This document shows positions 11,701 to 24,967 of a stretch of 64,000 nucleotides of DNA, piece by piece. Every line of letters begins with the position of its first letter. The stretch's first letter is position 1. The DNA is from Climacium dendroides. Lineage: Eukaryota; Streptophyta; Bryopsida; Hypnales; Climaciaceae. The position numbers and the translations under genes are program-made. The stretch lies in NCBI GenBank assembly GCA_950106755.1, contig OX467087.1, forward strand, positions 5,770,047 through 5,834,046, in the 5' to 3' direction. The notes beneath the pieces were generated by a model. The model worked only from the letters and a program-made list of their open reading frames with translations, was not told where the DNA came from and made no database searches.

Positions 11701-12760
11701 TGAACCAATTTAAAAGCTTTTAACTTTGAAAATTCAACAAATATAAAATTTTGTAATTTTGTAATTTTATTTTAATCATTGTTTCTTGGAAAATATGAAA
11801 TGAATTGACTTTGCAATAAATTTCACAAATGTCACTAGACTTTCATACTGTTAAGGTAGGAATTTATAGGAATTTATTTTTAGTGTAGATTATTGTAAAT
11901 GATGATTTAGAAGTCATTCATTGGGTACTAGAGTGAGCTTTATGAATTGCTTGATAATTCTATATATGTATAAAACATAGTCTACAACTAGTATACAAGC
12001 AAGTATACAATATGCACATTTAGGTGTATATCAAACCGTAAGGGACCATAATTGTCCCCTTGGAAGACAAATGAAATTTAGGTAGGTTCTTACAATCTAA
12101 ATATTTGGCATGATTTTTTGGAATTTCTATTTTGAGATAAAAAAACATATTAGCTTTTAGGAAATATAATCTTATTTCAATTGGTGTCCCAAAGCAAAAG
12201 TTATGGCACACTATGTATGAAATAGAGTTTCCTAGGCAATAGAAAAATTATAATTAAAATTGAATTATTCTTTTCATAGATTATATTATTTTGCATATAA
12301 AGATTCCAAATAGATTAGTGATGCAAAAGTTACAATATGTAGCATCTTGTTTTGCAAGTAGTTACTGATTTTTCTTATAAAATATTATACTAGATTTGTT
12401 TTTGAATTCAATTTTCATAATTTTATAAAAAAAAATTTATAAGGTTTAATTTTTTTTGGAAAAAATTCATTACTGGGATTAGTGTGTTTTTGAAACTCCA
12501 TCTTAGAGCTTTTAACAATTCAAATTTTCTTTCAATCTTATAACTACTTGTATTTAACAATTTCTTAAAGAGTGATTATCAAGTCATTTTATTTTATTTT
12601 ATTTATGGATTGACAACTCAATTCTTCAACATAAAAATTTATAAAATCAAAATCTGTAGTACAAAAATTTTAAGTTAATCTAATGTTGTAGTATCATTGC
12701 AATAGACTATTAATATCCAATGAATGATTTTAGAAGGCTCTGGTGATCACAAAATTGCAC
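8751..12760. other. Gene-free stretch downstream of the lectin kinase
   Basis: The first few hundred bases are the kinase 3' UTR and terminator region. Two similar blocks (about 9,104-9,160 and 9,457-9,512, both containing CGTGATTA-ATGGAGTTTTG) are a local duplication. The remainder is AT-rich DNA in which I recognise no gene, RNA or complete mobile element. Confidence 0.5.
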
Positions 12761-12859
12761 CTCTTCATCTAGAATTTGTATTCCTATAAAAGGCTCTTCA
12801 TCTAGAATTTGTATTCCTATAAAAGGCTCTTCATCTAAAATTTGTATTCCTATGAAAGG
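12761..12859. repeat. 33-bp tandem repeat, three copies
   Basis: Three consecutive 33-bp units starting CTCTTCATCTAGAATTTGTA occupy 12,761-12,793, 12,794-12,826 and 12,827-12,859. The first two are identical and the third differs at two positions. As 33 is divisible by 3 the array reads through as a repeated peptide on the minus strand, but nothing else suggests a gene. Confidence 0.9.
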
Positions 12860-15800
12860 CCAAGCAAAGTAGTTGAGGCAAATCAAAGGCAACTATATTA
12901 CATGAAAGATTATCCTACATGGTACCTAAAGATTTGGAAAAATGGCTATAATCATAATGCCTGCATTATGGTTTATATGGTTACACTTTAAAAGTTCATA
13001 ATTTATTCATAAGGTTTTCAAAAAAAAATGTTAAAAAAAGTTTAGAAGCCTCTTTCAATTGTCAACAATCTTCAAGAAAATTTAAAATCATTTAATAGTA
13101 GAAATCTTGCTCAAATGCTTATTTGAATAATTTAGAGTGTGGTTACTTTAAGCAACAAGCAATTCTCAAATTTTGCACTTAGATTTAATCCATAAACCCC
13201 CAAGGCATTTTTTCCTCAAAAACCACTCAAAATTGCCATTTCTATTGCATTGAATTAAAAAAATATAAAAATTAGTTTTTCAAAAATCTAGTTGTTGGAT
13301 CTTGTATCTAACTATTATAAAAATATGTAGTAAAACTTTTGTGAAGTTTGATCATTTGGATCGAAGAATATGAGTATTTGAAGCTAAAAATAAGTTTTTT
13401 TGGACCCAATGCAGGAATTTCAAATGACTTTGACCATTGTTTTTGAGAAATTCTTGCACTATATACTTTGAATTTATAAATCTACTACAATGAAGTCAAT
13501 GTTATACATATGTCTATTAATTTCACTTAAAAAAATGTGGAACACATTCCAAAAAACTTGCAATTACACAATGCCATTAGAATTGACAATACATTAACCT
13601 TTTTTGCTAATACATTTTCTATTTCATACTTTCAATACTCAAAAAATCTCATTGATGGATTGGAACATTTATTTATCTTGGATATGCTTCAAAAAAGATT
13701 TTTAAAGACAACAAAAACTCTAATATCTATTGAAATTAGAAGGCTAATGTAACCTCTTAGAATCTAAGTCTTATGGATAATCTCAAGAAAAGGATTCCAA
13801 TTTGTTTCCATGTATTCTTGGTATGTTTCCAAATGTGTTCCTTGCATAGGACCTTCAAGCTCTCCCATTCACTACATCATCCACCTTATATCTTCTCCAT
13901 CCATCCTTTTCATCTAGGAAAATTTTGTTTTTCTTATTGTTCAATTGGCTAGATATAAGAAGTTCTAATGGGATAGCATTCTCAAGTTTTATAATTATAG
14001 TCTATTTGCTTAGCATTGACATTTTTCTAAAGAATAGTAATCCACTTGTTGGCAACATGTCATTGAATTAAATTTGGAGAGACAATAGTGTATTAGCTAC
14101 TTTTTGTTAAATTGGCAAAATTTTGGCAACAAAAGAAACATTGTTGGGCACCGTCTTCCATTGGGCCATTTGCACAACCTATCAACCAAAAAAAATCATG
14201 TCAAAGGGGGGTGAGATTTTTTGAGTTTTTGTGTAGAAGACTTTGAAATTCTTATTTTTTTCAAAGAAGGTCCAAAAAGATCAGAGACTCTAAAAAATTC
14301 ACAATTTATGTATATAGTGTCTATAAAATTAATTCTAATGCAAATGACAATCCAAATGAAAATTGGTAAATTTGAATGCAATAAATACACTTACATTATG
14401 AATGCTTCCTCATTATAAATTTTGAAAATAAACTTGAAAAAAACCTTTCCATCAACACATGTATTTTTTGCCACACATGGGGCAATATGTCTTTTGCCTC
14501 ATAGAGGGAAGTGAACCATCATTGGACGCCATGCATTGTCTACACTCTTTGCTAAATGCTAGGTAGCAAATTCTCCTATAGCAAGGTTGTTCCCTTGTTT
14601 CAAAAGGCCTCTTCTTTAGCTAATTTCTTGTCAATCCTTCACACAATTGTATTCAAAATAAAAAATGAGTCATCAAGGTTCAAGGCAGATTAGTTTTCTT
14701 GCATGTGTCTCTATAAATAAAAAACATATTTCCAATCATTTGTAAGACTGTCTTTAATGAGAATAAGATTCTCTTAGCTGGCTTGCCACATTGATGCCAT
14801 GCATGTAGGTGGTATACTCAATGTACATGCTAGAGAAGAAATTATCCATGCCTATTACGTGCCCCTTGCCTTCATTACAAGCCCATTAGCACAATACAAC
14901 AATGTGAACTAATTCCAACTTCCCTCCATTTAGTGCGTAGTCTTCTTCTTCAACAACCATGTTTTTGCTACAATAAACCTTAAAGTTTGAGACGTACTTC
15001 AATACTTAATTATCAAATTATTAGCTATTCAAACTTCATTTTTGGAGATTTTGAAGAACGTATTTTTGGGCCCTCAAATCCCTTCCAATGTGTCATTTCC
15101 ACTCTAATTGCTTCCCTTCAATCCTTTCTTGCAATTCATTCTCCCTAAGACTATCCCTCTTTTTCTCATCATTGAATTAGCTTCAACCAAATTTAAAGCT
15201 ACTCCAACCCATGCAACAAGCCCAAGGGAGTCTTCACCTTCAAGATGTTGAAATTCAATTCTTCATAGTGCTCTCCACGGTCTATCCCTTGGATTACTAT
15301 CCACTCTTAGTCAACCACTTGTCACTCCTTCCAACAGCAATAGACCATCCACGGCTCCACACCTCTCGTCACGTGCAACTTGAGTGGATTATGATTCTTT
15401 TACCTTTCTACAATGTTGAGTTCATAATCATTGGTGTTGATATTGCCTTTGAGGACTATGTAGAAGTTAAGGAGGCCACCATAAGTCCTCCAAAGACCTG
15501 AATTTAGGATTGGAATATGGGCCTTTGTTAAAATCCTCCTTTTCCGAGTCTTCATAGCTTAAAGTTTTTTTTTCTTCTAGTTTTTGGCTATTAATTAAAG
15601 TAGTTGTTGTCAAAACTCCCAATTTTTTTATGTGTCAACATAGTGAGAATTTTCAATCACTAGAATAGGGGGCACTTGAAGAGGTGATAGTCATTTGGTA
15701 CATCCGGTACATCTAGAAAAATTGCAAGCGGTGGAACATTGGACATTGTTCCAAATTGGGGGAAGAAAATTGCAACTACATTGTACCGGTAGCTCATCCC

Positions 15801-18614
15801 ATGCAAGTTGCAACTTTGCAAGAATACAAATTCAATTCTATATTTACCTCCTATAGTCCCAAGGCCATTTTTTTTTATCAAAAAACACTTAAACTACCAT
15901 TTTCAATTCAAACAACAAAAAATTTAAACATTTTTTTCTTTTATATACCCAACCATAAGATCTTGCACTAAATTGGTATGAAAATGTTTGGAAGAATTTT
16001 CATAAACTTTGACCATATCAATCACAAGATAAAAGCATTTCAAGAGGAAAAAACAAGCTTTTTAGCTCTAAGCCTTACTAGATTATAAACCTTTGATTCC
16101 ACTTAATTAAAAAAAAAATTGTTCTTTAGATTAAGAATTTAAATTTATTCATGTTGAAAAATTGAGTTGGGAGTTTGGAAGTTTTTTTTAATCGTGTGAT
16201 TTTCATTCCTTAAAAATTGTCAAGGCAAAAGTAAGTACAAGATAGAAGGAAAAAATAAATTGTTGATAAGATGAACTTGAAACCCACTAACTTAATCCCA
16301 TCAATGAGATTGTTTTAGAAAGAAAACTAAACCATTTCTTATTTTTTAAATTGCTAAAATTGAATTCAAAAGTGGGGACTGTTCTAGAATGGTGTGTTTC
16401 AAATTGCTAGAATGTGACATTCCAAGCCGCAAATCTTGGAAAACTAGAATTGGAACAGATTTGAATATCATATGGTAGAGGTACCCATTCCTAACTAGAC
16501 CCCCATAAGCAATCAATAGGGTGTGTTAAATTTGGAGAGGCTGAGATTCATTTATATTTTTTTAACATTTTAAAGGTTACAAGAAGCTTTCTTAATTGAT
16601 TGACTGTCACAAGAATTATAGTATGCCTTATTTTTGTGACACTATAAATAGCCTCCAATCTATTAGTGAGAAGTTTTGGATGACTCTAAACATTGGCCAT
16701 GGGTCGACAACAACTTTGGCCTTTCAAAAACCATAGTAATTTCACTTTCAGTGCAAAAATTACCAAACTTTTAGCAATCCTCATCATTCATGTTACTACA
16801 CCTTGTGCAATATTTACTTCACCTTCCACCACTCCTCATCATGTCCCAAATTCCTTATTTGATCAGTTATGGGTGCCTTCACTATAATGGCATTTGGAAT
16901 ACTTCCAATCCAATTCCTTGAAATTTGGATTGTTTCAAAAATATAGTAAAACTTTATATTTACAACATTTCAAGCAAACCTTGCCTTCAAGTACTTATTT
17001 ATCATGATTATGAATATTGAGATTTTTCAATGAAATTCTTTTTGCAATGAAGTTCTCTTTTATTTCAGCCAACAAAACGACAAGAAACGTTAGTTTCATC
17101 AACCTAAGGGTTGCTTGTTTCATTTCCAAAAGCAATCCATCTTCATTTTGTCTACCACAAAATGAGGGTGCAAAGGGTGTGGAGGGGGGCAAACTAAATC
17201 ACATAATAAACAATGAAAATTTGTTTTGAGCTCATTGTGATAGTTTATTACAATGAGTAATGAGCTCAAAAACAGGCAGTAACTACATTATACAATTATA
17301 TATAATTTACATAAATTTGTTCCAAATCGAATCTAGCAAACAACAAAAAATAAGCCATTCACAAATACAAATTCAATTAGTGGTGGAATGTTTTAATCTT
17401 GGAGTCATTTAGATGATCAAAATCCATCCATGCCATAAGTGAGGATGTTGGTTTCGTTTATTATGGTGAGATTTCCTAGATCATGCGTCCCCTAGTGGCA
17501 TTCTTGGTACTTTGGGCTTTGTTTTGTGGCATTTGGACCTACAAAGTGAAAGTTATGGATTTTTGAATTATTTTTTGTTTTAAAAAATTAAAAAATTACT
17601 CTTATTCTTATTTTGGTTGTGGTAACCACACACAGTTCACCAGTCACTAATAAGGTAGAACTATCCATTACCATACAAATTTGCCATCTAGGGACTTTGT
17701 AGAAGTTATTTGTCAACTCCCATATTTTCAAAGATTGAAATGTTTGAGAGAAGTCAATTGCAAAAAGAATGAAGACATTATGACAAGAAGTAAATTTTTT
17801 GTGATTTTTCAAAGTTGAAATATTCAACTGTGAATAGACCCTTGTTAAAGCGTGGGCTGATGTGTCCTCTCCCAAAATGCATTGCCATCTTGATAATGAG
17901 TTGTAAAGGTAGAAATAATAGATGGACCACTAACGGAATTGAGAGGATCTCATAGATGGCAGAATTACGTGGATAATGGAATTAGGCAATTCTACTTTAT
18001 AACTTAAGTTATAGTAAACAATTACTATGCAATCCCCAAACTTGAGGAAAGTCTATATATAACATTCAGTAGCCTTCAAAGAGGCTCTCTTTTCTTCTCT
18101 TAAATCTTCATCCATGAAAGTCATCCGCATCATTAATATAGGTTTTTGTATGGGAAGAATGACAATATATTTATGATATGCTCCATTTCTTTGCTAATTT
18201 TAAGAAAAAAATATAGAAATCAACAAAAAAATTGCAAAAAAAGATGGTTTGCCAAAAAATCCATTGAATAGTATACCAATATAATTTAACCATCTACAAT
18301 CTAAAACAAATTTTGATGATAACAAGGAAGGATTGTATCATTAACATTTGTAAGAATTAAATATGAAGATGTCACTTGTATATTGAAATCCATTGTCCAT
18401 CATGAGTCCTCAAAGGATATGGGATAATTTTATGTTTTATTTTTTTGAAACACATGGACAATTTTCATTGCAAGGGGAAATAGAACAACAAACCAAGGGC
18501 AATGCCTCGATGAGGGTATGTGGTAATTTGAAGACGAGAGCTTGACCACTCCTTGTCAAAATGTAAAATTATCCCATGTTGTTTGTTTTACCTCCTACTC
18601 CCCATATGTATATA
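12860..18614. other. AT-rich repeat desert
   Basis: Two copies of a dispersed repeat family lie at about 13,190-13,420 and 15,855-16,330; a third is at about 61,510-62,000. They share a block with CAAGGC(A/C)-TTTT-TCAAAAACCA followed by GGATCTTG-ACTAAA. A related pair of blocks occurs at about 17,400-17,800 and 37,150-37,450. ORFs such as the 96-residue one at 15,211-15,501 match no family I know and lie in repeat DNA. No RNA gene is seen. Confidence 0.45.
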
Positions 18615-18886
18615 AGGTAGGTACACCCAAATGTGCCATTGACCTTAAACCGCCATCTATACAGCATGTACATCTCCAAAATCAGTTCTGTACCTATGTG
18701 GAAGAAATGCTTTTAGAAACAAACTTTATTTCTTAATAACTTTTGCATATAGTATCCAAATGCCACGTTTTCTGATGCGTAGGAACCTCCTTTCACTTGC
18801 CAACAAGAACATATGAAAAATTGACCAGTCTAATAATAGAAAATAGGCTCAATAGCAAAAAGTGGCGGGTTTGGGTGTACCTACCT
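18615..18886. mobile_element. TA-flanked MITE, 272 bp (family A, copy 1)
   Basis: Termini are AGGTAGGTACACCCAAA on the left and its reverse complement on the right, with TA immediately outside both ends. The interior contains a block (GGAACCTCCTTTCACTTGCCAA) shared with the copy at 22,001-22,287. A TA target with short TIRs fits a non-autonomous Tc1/mariner-type (Stowaway-like) element. Confidence 0.8.
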
Positions 18887-19728
18887 TAAGTTGTCTTCTC
18901 CATTCAATTCACAAATCATGAATGGCTTCCATGACAAAATGATGAAAAATGTGAATTGAATGCTATTTTTTGGAAGTGTAATTTAAAATCATTTATTTAT
19001 TTACTGCCCCTAGTTTGCAATTGCTATTTTGAAACATTTAGAAACTCATACTTTTCTTCTTACCATAATTTGCAATTTCGACCCAATCATGCACCTAGTG
19101 CAGCATATTGCTCAGTTTTTGACACCTCAATCATTCCTTCAGGGACAGAGCAGTCCCACTGACCGCTACTGAATGTTATGTAGAATTCGCTATAAACATG
19201 ACATTAACTTAAAAGTTCAAAAAATAAACCACCATTCACTCCACTTAGGCATTCGTAGGCAAAGAAACCAAGAACAAATCTATTAGTTTTAACTAGTAAA
19301 GACGCTACAGATTACAATGGTCCAATGGATGACTTCACTGTTGACTGTAGCAAAAGCCAATGTGCCTATTGGTCCAATAATCAGAGTTTTGGTGACTACC
19401 TTGGTTATGGGGGTTGCGGCCTTACAAGGTTAATGAGGAATGTCCTAATGTTCACATTTTCACACTACAATTCTCACAATATAAAAACTCCAAATATCAA
19501 TAAGAAAAACATTGTCTAGTTTGTTGTCCGTGGCCATTGAAAAATCTCTAATTCCTTCTAACTTTTGCAGTGAATTGGAATGATGTGAAACAAAGCTTTG
19601 TATATAAAGTAGGATGATTAGCATCCATTTCAAATATTCATGCAAAAAAAATCCAAATTTGAAGTGGACATGGCTTGTCTATGTTCCCAAGAAATCCAAA
19701 GTGGGTTCCTTAGTTCTTTAGGGATTAA

Positions 19729-20379
19729 CCCTAAAGCACTAAATTGCTTTTTTGGCAACATAGTGATTTTGGGCAACTCACTAAAAATGAATTTTTTTTT
19801 AAAAACTTTTCACACAACATATTTCCGAGGAGTAACTTTAAGGCCCAATAATTTTCATAACTTTTAACTACATGGTTAAGAAGTTATTGTATGATATGTA
19901 GTTTTTATTACTTGGCAGGCAGTCCAGGCAACTAAGAAAACTTCTTTAAAAATTATTTTTTTCAGAAGTAAAAATTTGAAGTTGATTTTATAGATGCATA
20001 GAAAGCTTTAAATCAATCCATTTTGATTAATGAGATGAAAGTTATGAAGAGTTCTAGTTTGCAAGTAGTTATAGAATCTATACTCTAAGATAAATTTTGA
20101 AGCTCTTTATTTGACTCATTTTTCATGTTTTTTGAAAAAATAAAAACATTAGGTGTAAACTGTTTATTACAACATTACAACCATCAGGATTGGCATTTTT
20201 CAATTCTATAAATAAATTGTTAACAATTTAGTATTTTGATTCATTCTCTACATCTTTGTACTTACTATTTTTTTCCTATATGTTGTATAATTTTGAATGA
20301 TCTAAAAATTTGGTACTTGTACTAGAAATGACAATTTTGGAGCATTTTTGGTGAAAACATAGTAAAAAACCTGTAGGGG
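19729..20379. mobile_element. Possible TTAA-bounded element, 651 bp
   Basis: TTAA followed by CCCTAAAGCAC at the left (19,725-19,728 plus) and CTGTAGGGG followed by TTAA at the right (TTAA 20,380-20,383). The ends fit the CCC...GGG plus TTAA pattern seen elsewhere in this window, but inverted similarity beyond five bases is weak, so chance is possible. Confidence 0.35.
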
Positions 20380-20587
20380 TTAAATTACAATTCTTTTAGT
20401 GTGCAAAAACAAAAAGAATCTTCGTCATCACTAATCCAATGAACTATTTGTAATAGAAAAAGTAGCATCTAACATTGTTATCAATCCTAATAAAAATGGA
20501 ATTTTTGCCATTTCAAAGAGAGTTTGTGGTGGATTACTTGTGCACTTTTCATTTACAACTTCTAAAGTATGTCCAAAGTAAGCTTAA

Positions 20588-20807
20588 CCTTGGAATGTAG
20601 GACTAGTTACCGTGGAAATCAACCATTTTGGTACTATGTGAATCAATTGCTTAAAAAAACAAAGAGCATTCATTGGAGGTCAAACTATTGTGTAAGACCT
20701 CCCCTTTTCACACAAAATTCTAAGGATGAATAGATGCATTTTTATTTTATGTAGAAGGATTCTCTACCATCCATTGAATACTTTTAGGCCAATGCATTGT
20801 TACATGG
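20588..20807. mobile_element. TTAA-flanked MITE, 220 bp (family B, empty-site copy)
   Basis: Bounded by TTAA on both sides (20,584-20,587 and 20,808-20,811), starting CCTTGGAATG and ending ACATGG. It is homologous over its whole length to the two nested copies at 36,621-37,069. Around 20,650 it carries uninterrupted TTGCTTAAAAAAAC, which is the unoccupied version of the site that holds the insertion in the other copy. Confidence 0.8.
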
Positions 20808-20937
20808 TTAAGGTAGCACCACCTTAAACTGAGCAAATTTGTGTGAAGAGCATAAACATTATTGAGTCTTGGAAAGAGTTCATATTTTAGCTACATAAAA
20901 ACAAATTGCAATTAAAGTTGGGTGAAATCCAAGAACG

Positions 20938-21543
20938 ATGTGTTTTTTTTGACACAAATAAGGGGATACCTTTACTGCAAGAAGAAAAGTAACCAGAGCC
21001 CAGCGGCAAGCGACCTGGGAGTTGCAAGTAGCCGAAGAAAAACCAAAAGAAAATAACAGTACAAGTAAGGCGCCAGGTGGAGAACCCCAATAGGAGAAAC
21101 CCACTCTACAGCGGTTGGAAGACAAACCCGGCACACGGACCTGCTAAGACCCACCGAGGAGTGTCACTAACCATAACTGCAAATAGCTCTTTACGGAGCC
21201 ATTTCCTAATAAACCTCTCTCTAGCCTCCTCACCATTTGAAGCACCTCTACTTTGAAGATGATGAACTACATCCCATTCCATCCGCCCATAATCAATAAT
21301 CCCAAGCCAAATCCGCTATATAAGCTTGATTGGATGCCACTTGATGTTGTTGAAAGCCGCGTCATTTCGTTCGATCCACAAAGTCCAAAGGATCACTGTG
21401 CGAAGCGCCATCCAAATGCTACTCACGAGGTGGAATTTACGGGGAATGTGATTAGAAGAAATTCCTTGTTTCCAAGTATTAAGTGGTCGCCATGGTCCCG
21501 GAGCCTCCTTGTTGATAATAAGAGTATTCATAAACCAAGAACG
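20938..21543 (-). mobile_element. LINE relic: C-terminal ORF2 fragment and 3' UTR
   Basis: On the minus strand a fragment of about 70 residues reads ...EAPGPWRPLNTWKQGISSN... and ...VILWTLWIERNDAAFNN..., which fits the C-terminal zinc-binding/RT-associated region of plant LINE ORF2 proteins (conserved LW-W-ERN-FN). It is followed by a 3' region homologous to 541-797, ending at TTTGTGTC and an A-run (a T-run on the plus strand near 20,941). The 5' part of the element is missing and frames are broken, so it is inactive. Confidence 0.7.
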
Positions 21544-22000
21544 ATGTTTAATTGTTTAATGCAAAAGTCATAAGAAGTCAAAGTTGAAAAGGTAGATTTT
21601 CAAAAACCGTGCCCCCCCTTTATTTTCAATGTTCACACCTTGAAGCGAGTACAACAGGCCTCTACTTTTTCTCGAATTGTTCGAGGCTTCGCTTCTGGAG
21701 AACTTCCTTGCAATTGGGTGATCCTACCATGGTACTGTAGCTAGTTACTGCTGCTCTCGTTGCTTATATATGACATTTGTAGCAAGTCTCTCAGATTCAG
21801 TCTTCTCTACATTGAGGTAGTTTTTGTGTGTTATCATGGCGATTCAATAATGCTATACCCAAAGAATTAGTCACCTCCATGTGCAAACGGACCTCCCTTT
21901 TTCCTTTTTTTTCTGTGTTGAAACAGCCTTTCATTACAGGCTTTTCAGTTGGGAAAAAAAACAGAGAACAGGACAGACTCAAAGTGTAACTCAAAGTGTA

Positions 22001-22287
22001 AGGTAGGTACTGTACACCCCAAATCACACCCTGTCTAAAACCATCATCATCACTACGTCTACATCTCTAAAATAATTGATATGTACGTATGTTGAAGAAA
22101 TGATCTTAGAACATCTACCAATTTGTTTTTATCCCTTGGTAACTATTGCTTACAATATCCAAATGCCGGGTTCTTTGGTGCGGTGGAACCTCCTTTCACT
22201 TGCCAAGAAAATATGAAAATCTATCAATTTTATTAATAATAATTGACTAGGCACAACAATAAAAAGTGGCGGTTTGGGTATCCACCT
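22001..22287. mobile_element. TA-flanked MITE, 287 bp (family A, copy 2)
   Basis: Begins AGGTAGGTACTGTACACC and ends TATCCACCT, with TA outside both ends (21,999-22,000 and 22,288-22,289). The interior aligns with 18,615-18,886, including the GAACCTCCTTTCACTTGCCAA block and AAAAAGTGGCGG before the right end. Its TIRs are more eroded than those of copy 1. Confidence 0.75.
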
Positions 22288-22289
22288 TA

Positions 22290-24310
22290 ACCCTTCGTTG
22301 TTAAGGTAACAAGTCTAAAGATCGCCCACCCAAGAGCTGAAATTGAATTTTGGGGAGGCGAAGCTTCTTGTGAAATAGTTTTCAGTAAATTTTCCTTGAA
22401 AGACAAGTGGAATTGGCACCTAACCCAAGCCATTTTATGTTTTTTGGAACTTTGTGAAATTAGTTATGAAATTTTGAAGTTGTAATGGTAGAAGGCTCTG
22501 AAATCACCCACCTCCTAAAATGTACATTGTTTGTACATTTTTGAAGTATAAAAAAGCAACATGTACATACAATGTGCATTTGAGGATCGGGGTGGTTTTA
22601 GAGCTTGTGCAATTTCAGAGCCTATTACCTTATAGATTTTCAAGTTCCTGACACTTTCATATCTGTGACGTGGTTCACCCATAACGGGCGAGTTAGGGTC
22701 GTCGGACGTCGTCCGTCCATCCATTCATTGACTTCCCTTGGTAAGGTAGAAGAAGTAGTAGTGGATCACTTAAGCGATTTGGGAGCAAATGATGAGGAGT
22801 ATGGAATGGTGGAAACTTTTCCCATGTAAGAAGATAGGAAATATGGAGATGCTTAATATTTCAGAATTTTATTCTTGAAATTGAAGTTACTATGAATTTT
22901 AAGAGCCAAAAAGTATTGTCAACCCATAATCAATGTTTAGAGTATTCTAATTCTGATCATTGAAGAACTATTTTCTTGCTCATCTCTTTTTACTTTCTTA
23001 CTTATTACTTCGCGACATGTATCATGACCTTATTAGTCCCAACCTTAAAAAGGACAAAAAAATCCCATTCCAAGCTTAAGTTCCAACCTGAGGTTGGAAA
23101 TAACACTCCCTATAGGTTGGATACTGGGCATGGTTGACAACTAATGCTTCTACCTTAGTGGAGAGCTCCAGAAGTAAGTTATGTTTTAGGCTACTCAGAA
23201 TGGCAAACTGTGAAAAATATTTTCATTTTTTGGGTGACAACTAGACATGTTCTACCAGTTTACTGTACAACAACTGAAATACAACTATTGAAATCTGGCG
23301 ATATTTAGAGCCGGTTTATATTGTACCTAAGGCCGGATGGAAGGCCAGTTGGATTTGCCTTCAATCCGGCCTTCAATCCGGCCCAAGTTTTTCCATCCAG
23401 ACCTAGTTAATATAAACTGCTTGGGCTGAATTCTAGGGCTGAATTTCCAATTCATGTGCTCTTGGATTTTCTCAATGCTCAATTAAAAAACAAAAAAAAC
23501 ATGCATGTTTATCTTTCACTTCTTTTCTTTTTAATTAAAAACAAAGATTTTTTTTCCTTTTTTTTCCTATATATTTTATTTCTAAAATAAAAAAGAAGTT
23601 TATTTATTTATTTACTTAAAAATAAAAAAAATTTAATGTTTGGATTTTCCTCTTATATATAGAATATGCATTTGTAATCAACATGTTTAATGCTAAAACA
23701 TAGGTACTTCATTGTAGTCACTTAGATGATGATTTTCCTTTAAAATTTTAAAAGTAAATATATAAGGGAGTTTGCTCTAAAAACACCCATGCTCTAAGAG
23801 TAATCATGATGGAGAGGTACATTTTGCTTTATTGAATGTACTAGCACATTTTAGGACATGGTCACTTTTAGTGACCGTTGCCTTTCAACTTTAAAAAATT
23901 CATAACTAATTACACAAAGATCTAAAAAATATGAAACAAATCAAGTCACCAAAAAAATATGAGGATAAAGAGCCTAACATGCATAACCCCAATCAATTTA
24001 TGGCTTTTCAAAATCTACTCTACAATTTTTTAAATGAATCTTTAATGTGATTTTTTCTCCAAGATCTAGTGTATTTGAGGCTCATTTCCAAAAGCCCTCA
24101 ACATTATGATAGTCAAGAGTGTCCAAGTCTTGTACAAAATCTTGAATAAAAAATCATAATCAATCATTTTAAAAATTAGATTTCTGATGCTAAAACTAGA
24201 CTTAAAAAGACTTTAAATATATATAAACTACTAAGAATAGCAACTTGGTTAAGTTTTATTAAACTTCAAAGTATTGTTCACACCAAAATTTGGTGCCTTG
24301 GGCATTTAGA
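22290..24310. repeat. Dispersed repeat related to 45,482-47,800
   Basis: Three blocks (about 22,328-22,600, 23,940-24,130 and 24,258-24,306) align in order and orientation with blocks at about 45,685-45,960, 46,397-46,590 and 47,692-47,745. The copy is interrupted by unrelated DNA, including the element at 23,308-24,964, which overlaps its end. The left edge reads TTAACCCTTCGTTG, like the TTAACCC edge of the other copy. Confidence 0.6.
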
Positions 24311-24964
24311 AATTAAGAACAATTCTATCAAATAAACATGTACCAAATTCCAAATAAAAATAAACATCTTATGTTGAGTTAGTTAACAATGATTGAACCA
24401 AATAAGCTTTAAAATCTCATATTCAATTAAGAACAATTTTATAGAACATCTTATCAAACAAAGAAGACTATATATATTATATTATAATAAGTTTATGTAA
24501 TGTATTAGAAGTTGTGTACACTTTTGTCCCAAAGCTCCCAAACTTAATCGATTGCTCCCAATTTCAAATTGAAATATTGACAACAAATCAAGCTCCAAAA
24601 ATTTAGCAATGCATATTGGTGGAAGTTTCTTGAACTCACAATCAAGAAGCACACACAAAAATAGAAAACAAAAGACTTTGCATTGGTAGATGGTGGAGAT
24701 TTGTACAATCCAATGGAAGAGCCCAATTTGGCCCCAATTCGGCCCTAGATGGGAGTTTGGGCCACCCAAAATCTCGTCTCGATTGTTCCTTTGGGGCCGG
24801 ATGGTTTGGTGCCAAAACCAAGGTGACATATAGGATGAGTTGTAGTTCCATCCGGCCCCAAGTATAAACGCCTTGGGTCGGATTTGAAGAAATTGAGCAC
24901 TCCTATTGATTCAAACTTGGATAGTTCCAGCCGGCCTCAATCGGCCCCAAGTATAAACCAGCCC
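23308..24964. mobile_element. Possible PIF/Harbinger-like element, 1.66 kb
   Basis: Left end GAGCCGGTTTATATTG and right end TATAAACCAGCCC are imperfect inverted repeats flanked by direct TTA (23,305-23,307 and 24,965-24,967), the target length and sequence typical of PIF/Harbinger. Partial copies of the terminal motif also occur inside at about 23,385-23,430 and 24,845-24,872, so it may be a composite of smaller elements. No transposase is recognisable. Confidence 0.4.
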
Positions 24965-24967
24965 TTA

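Noticed and set aside
12710..12892. Repeat-containing peptide from the 33-bp array
   Set aside because: The frame is open only because the unit is a multiple of three; there is no start context or flanking coding signal.
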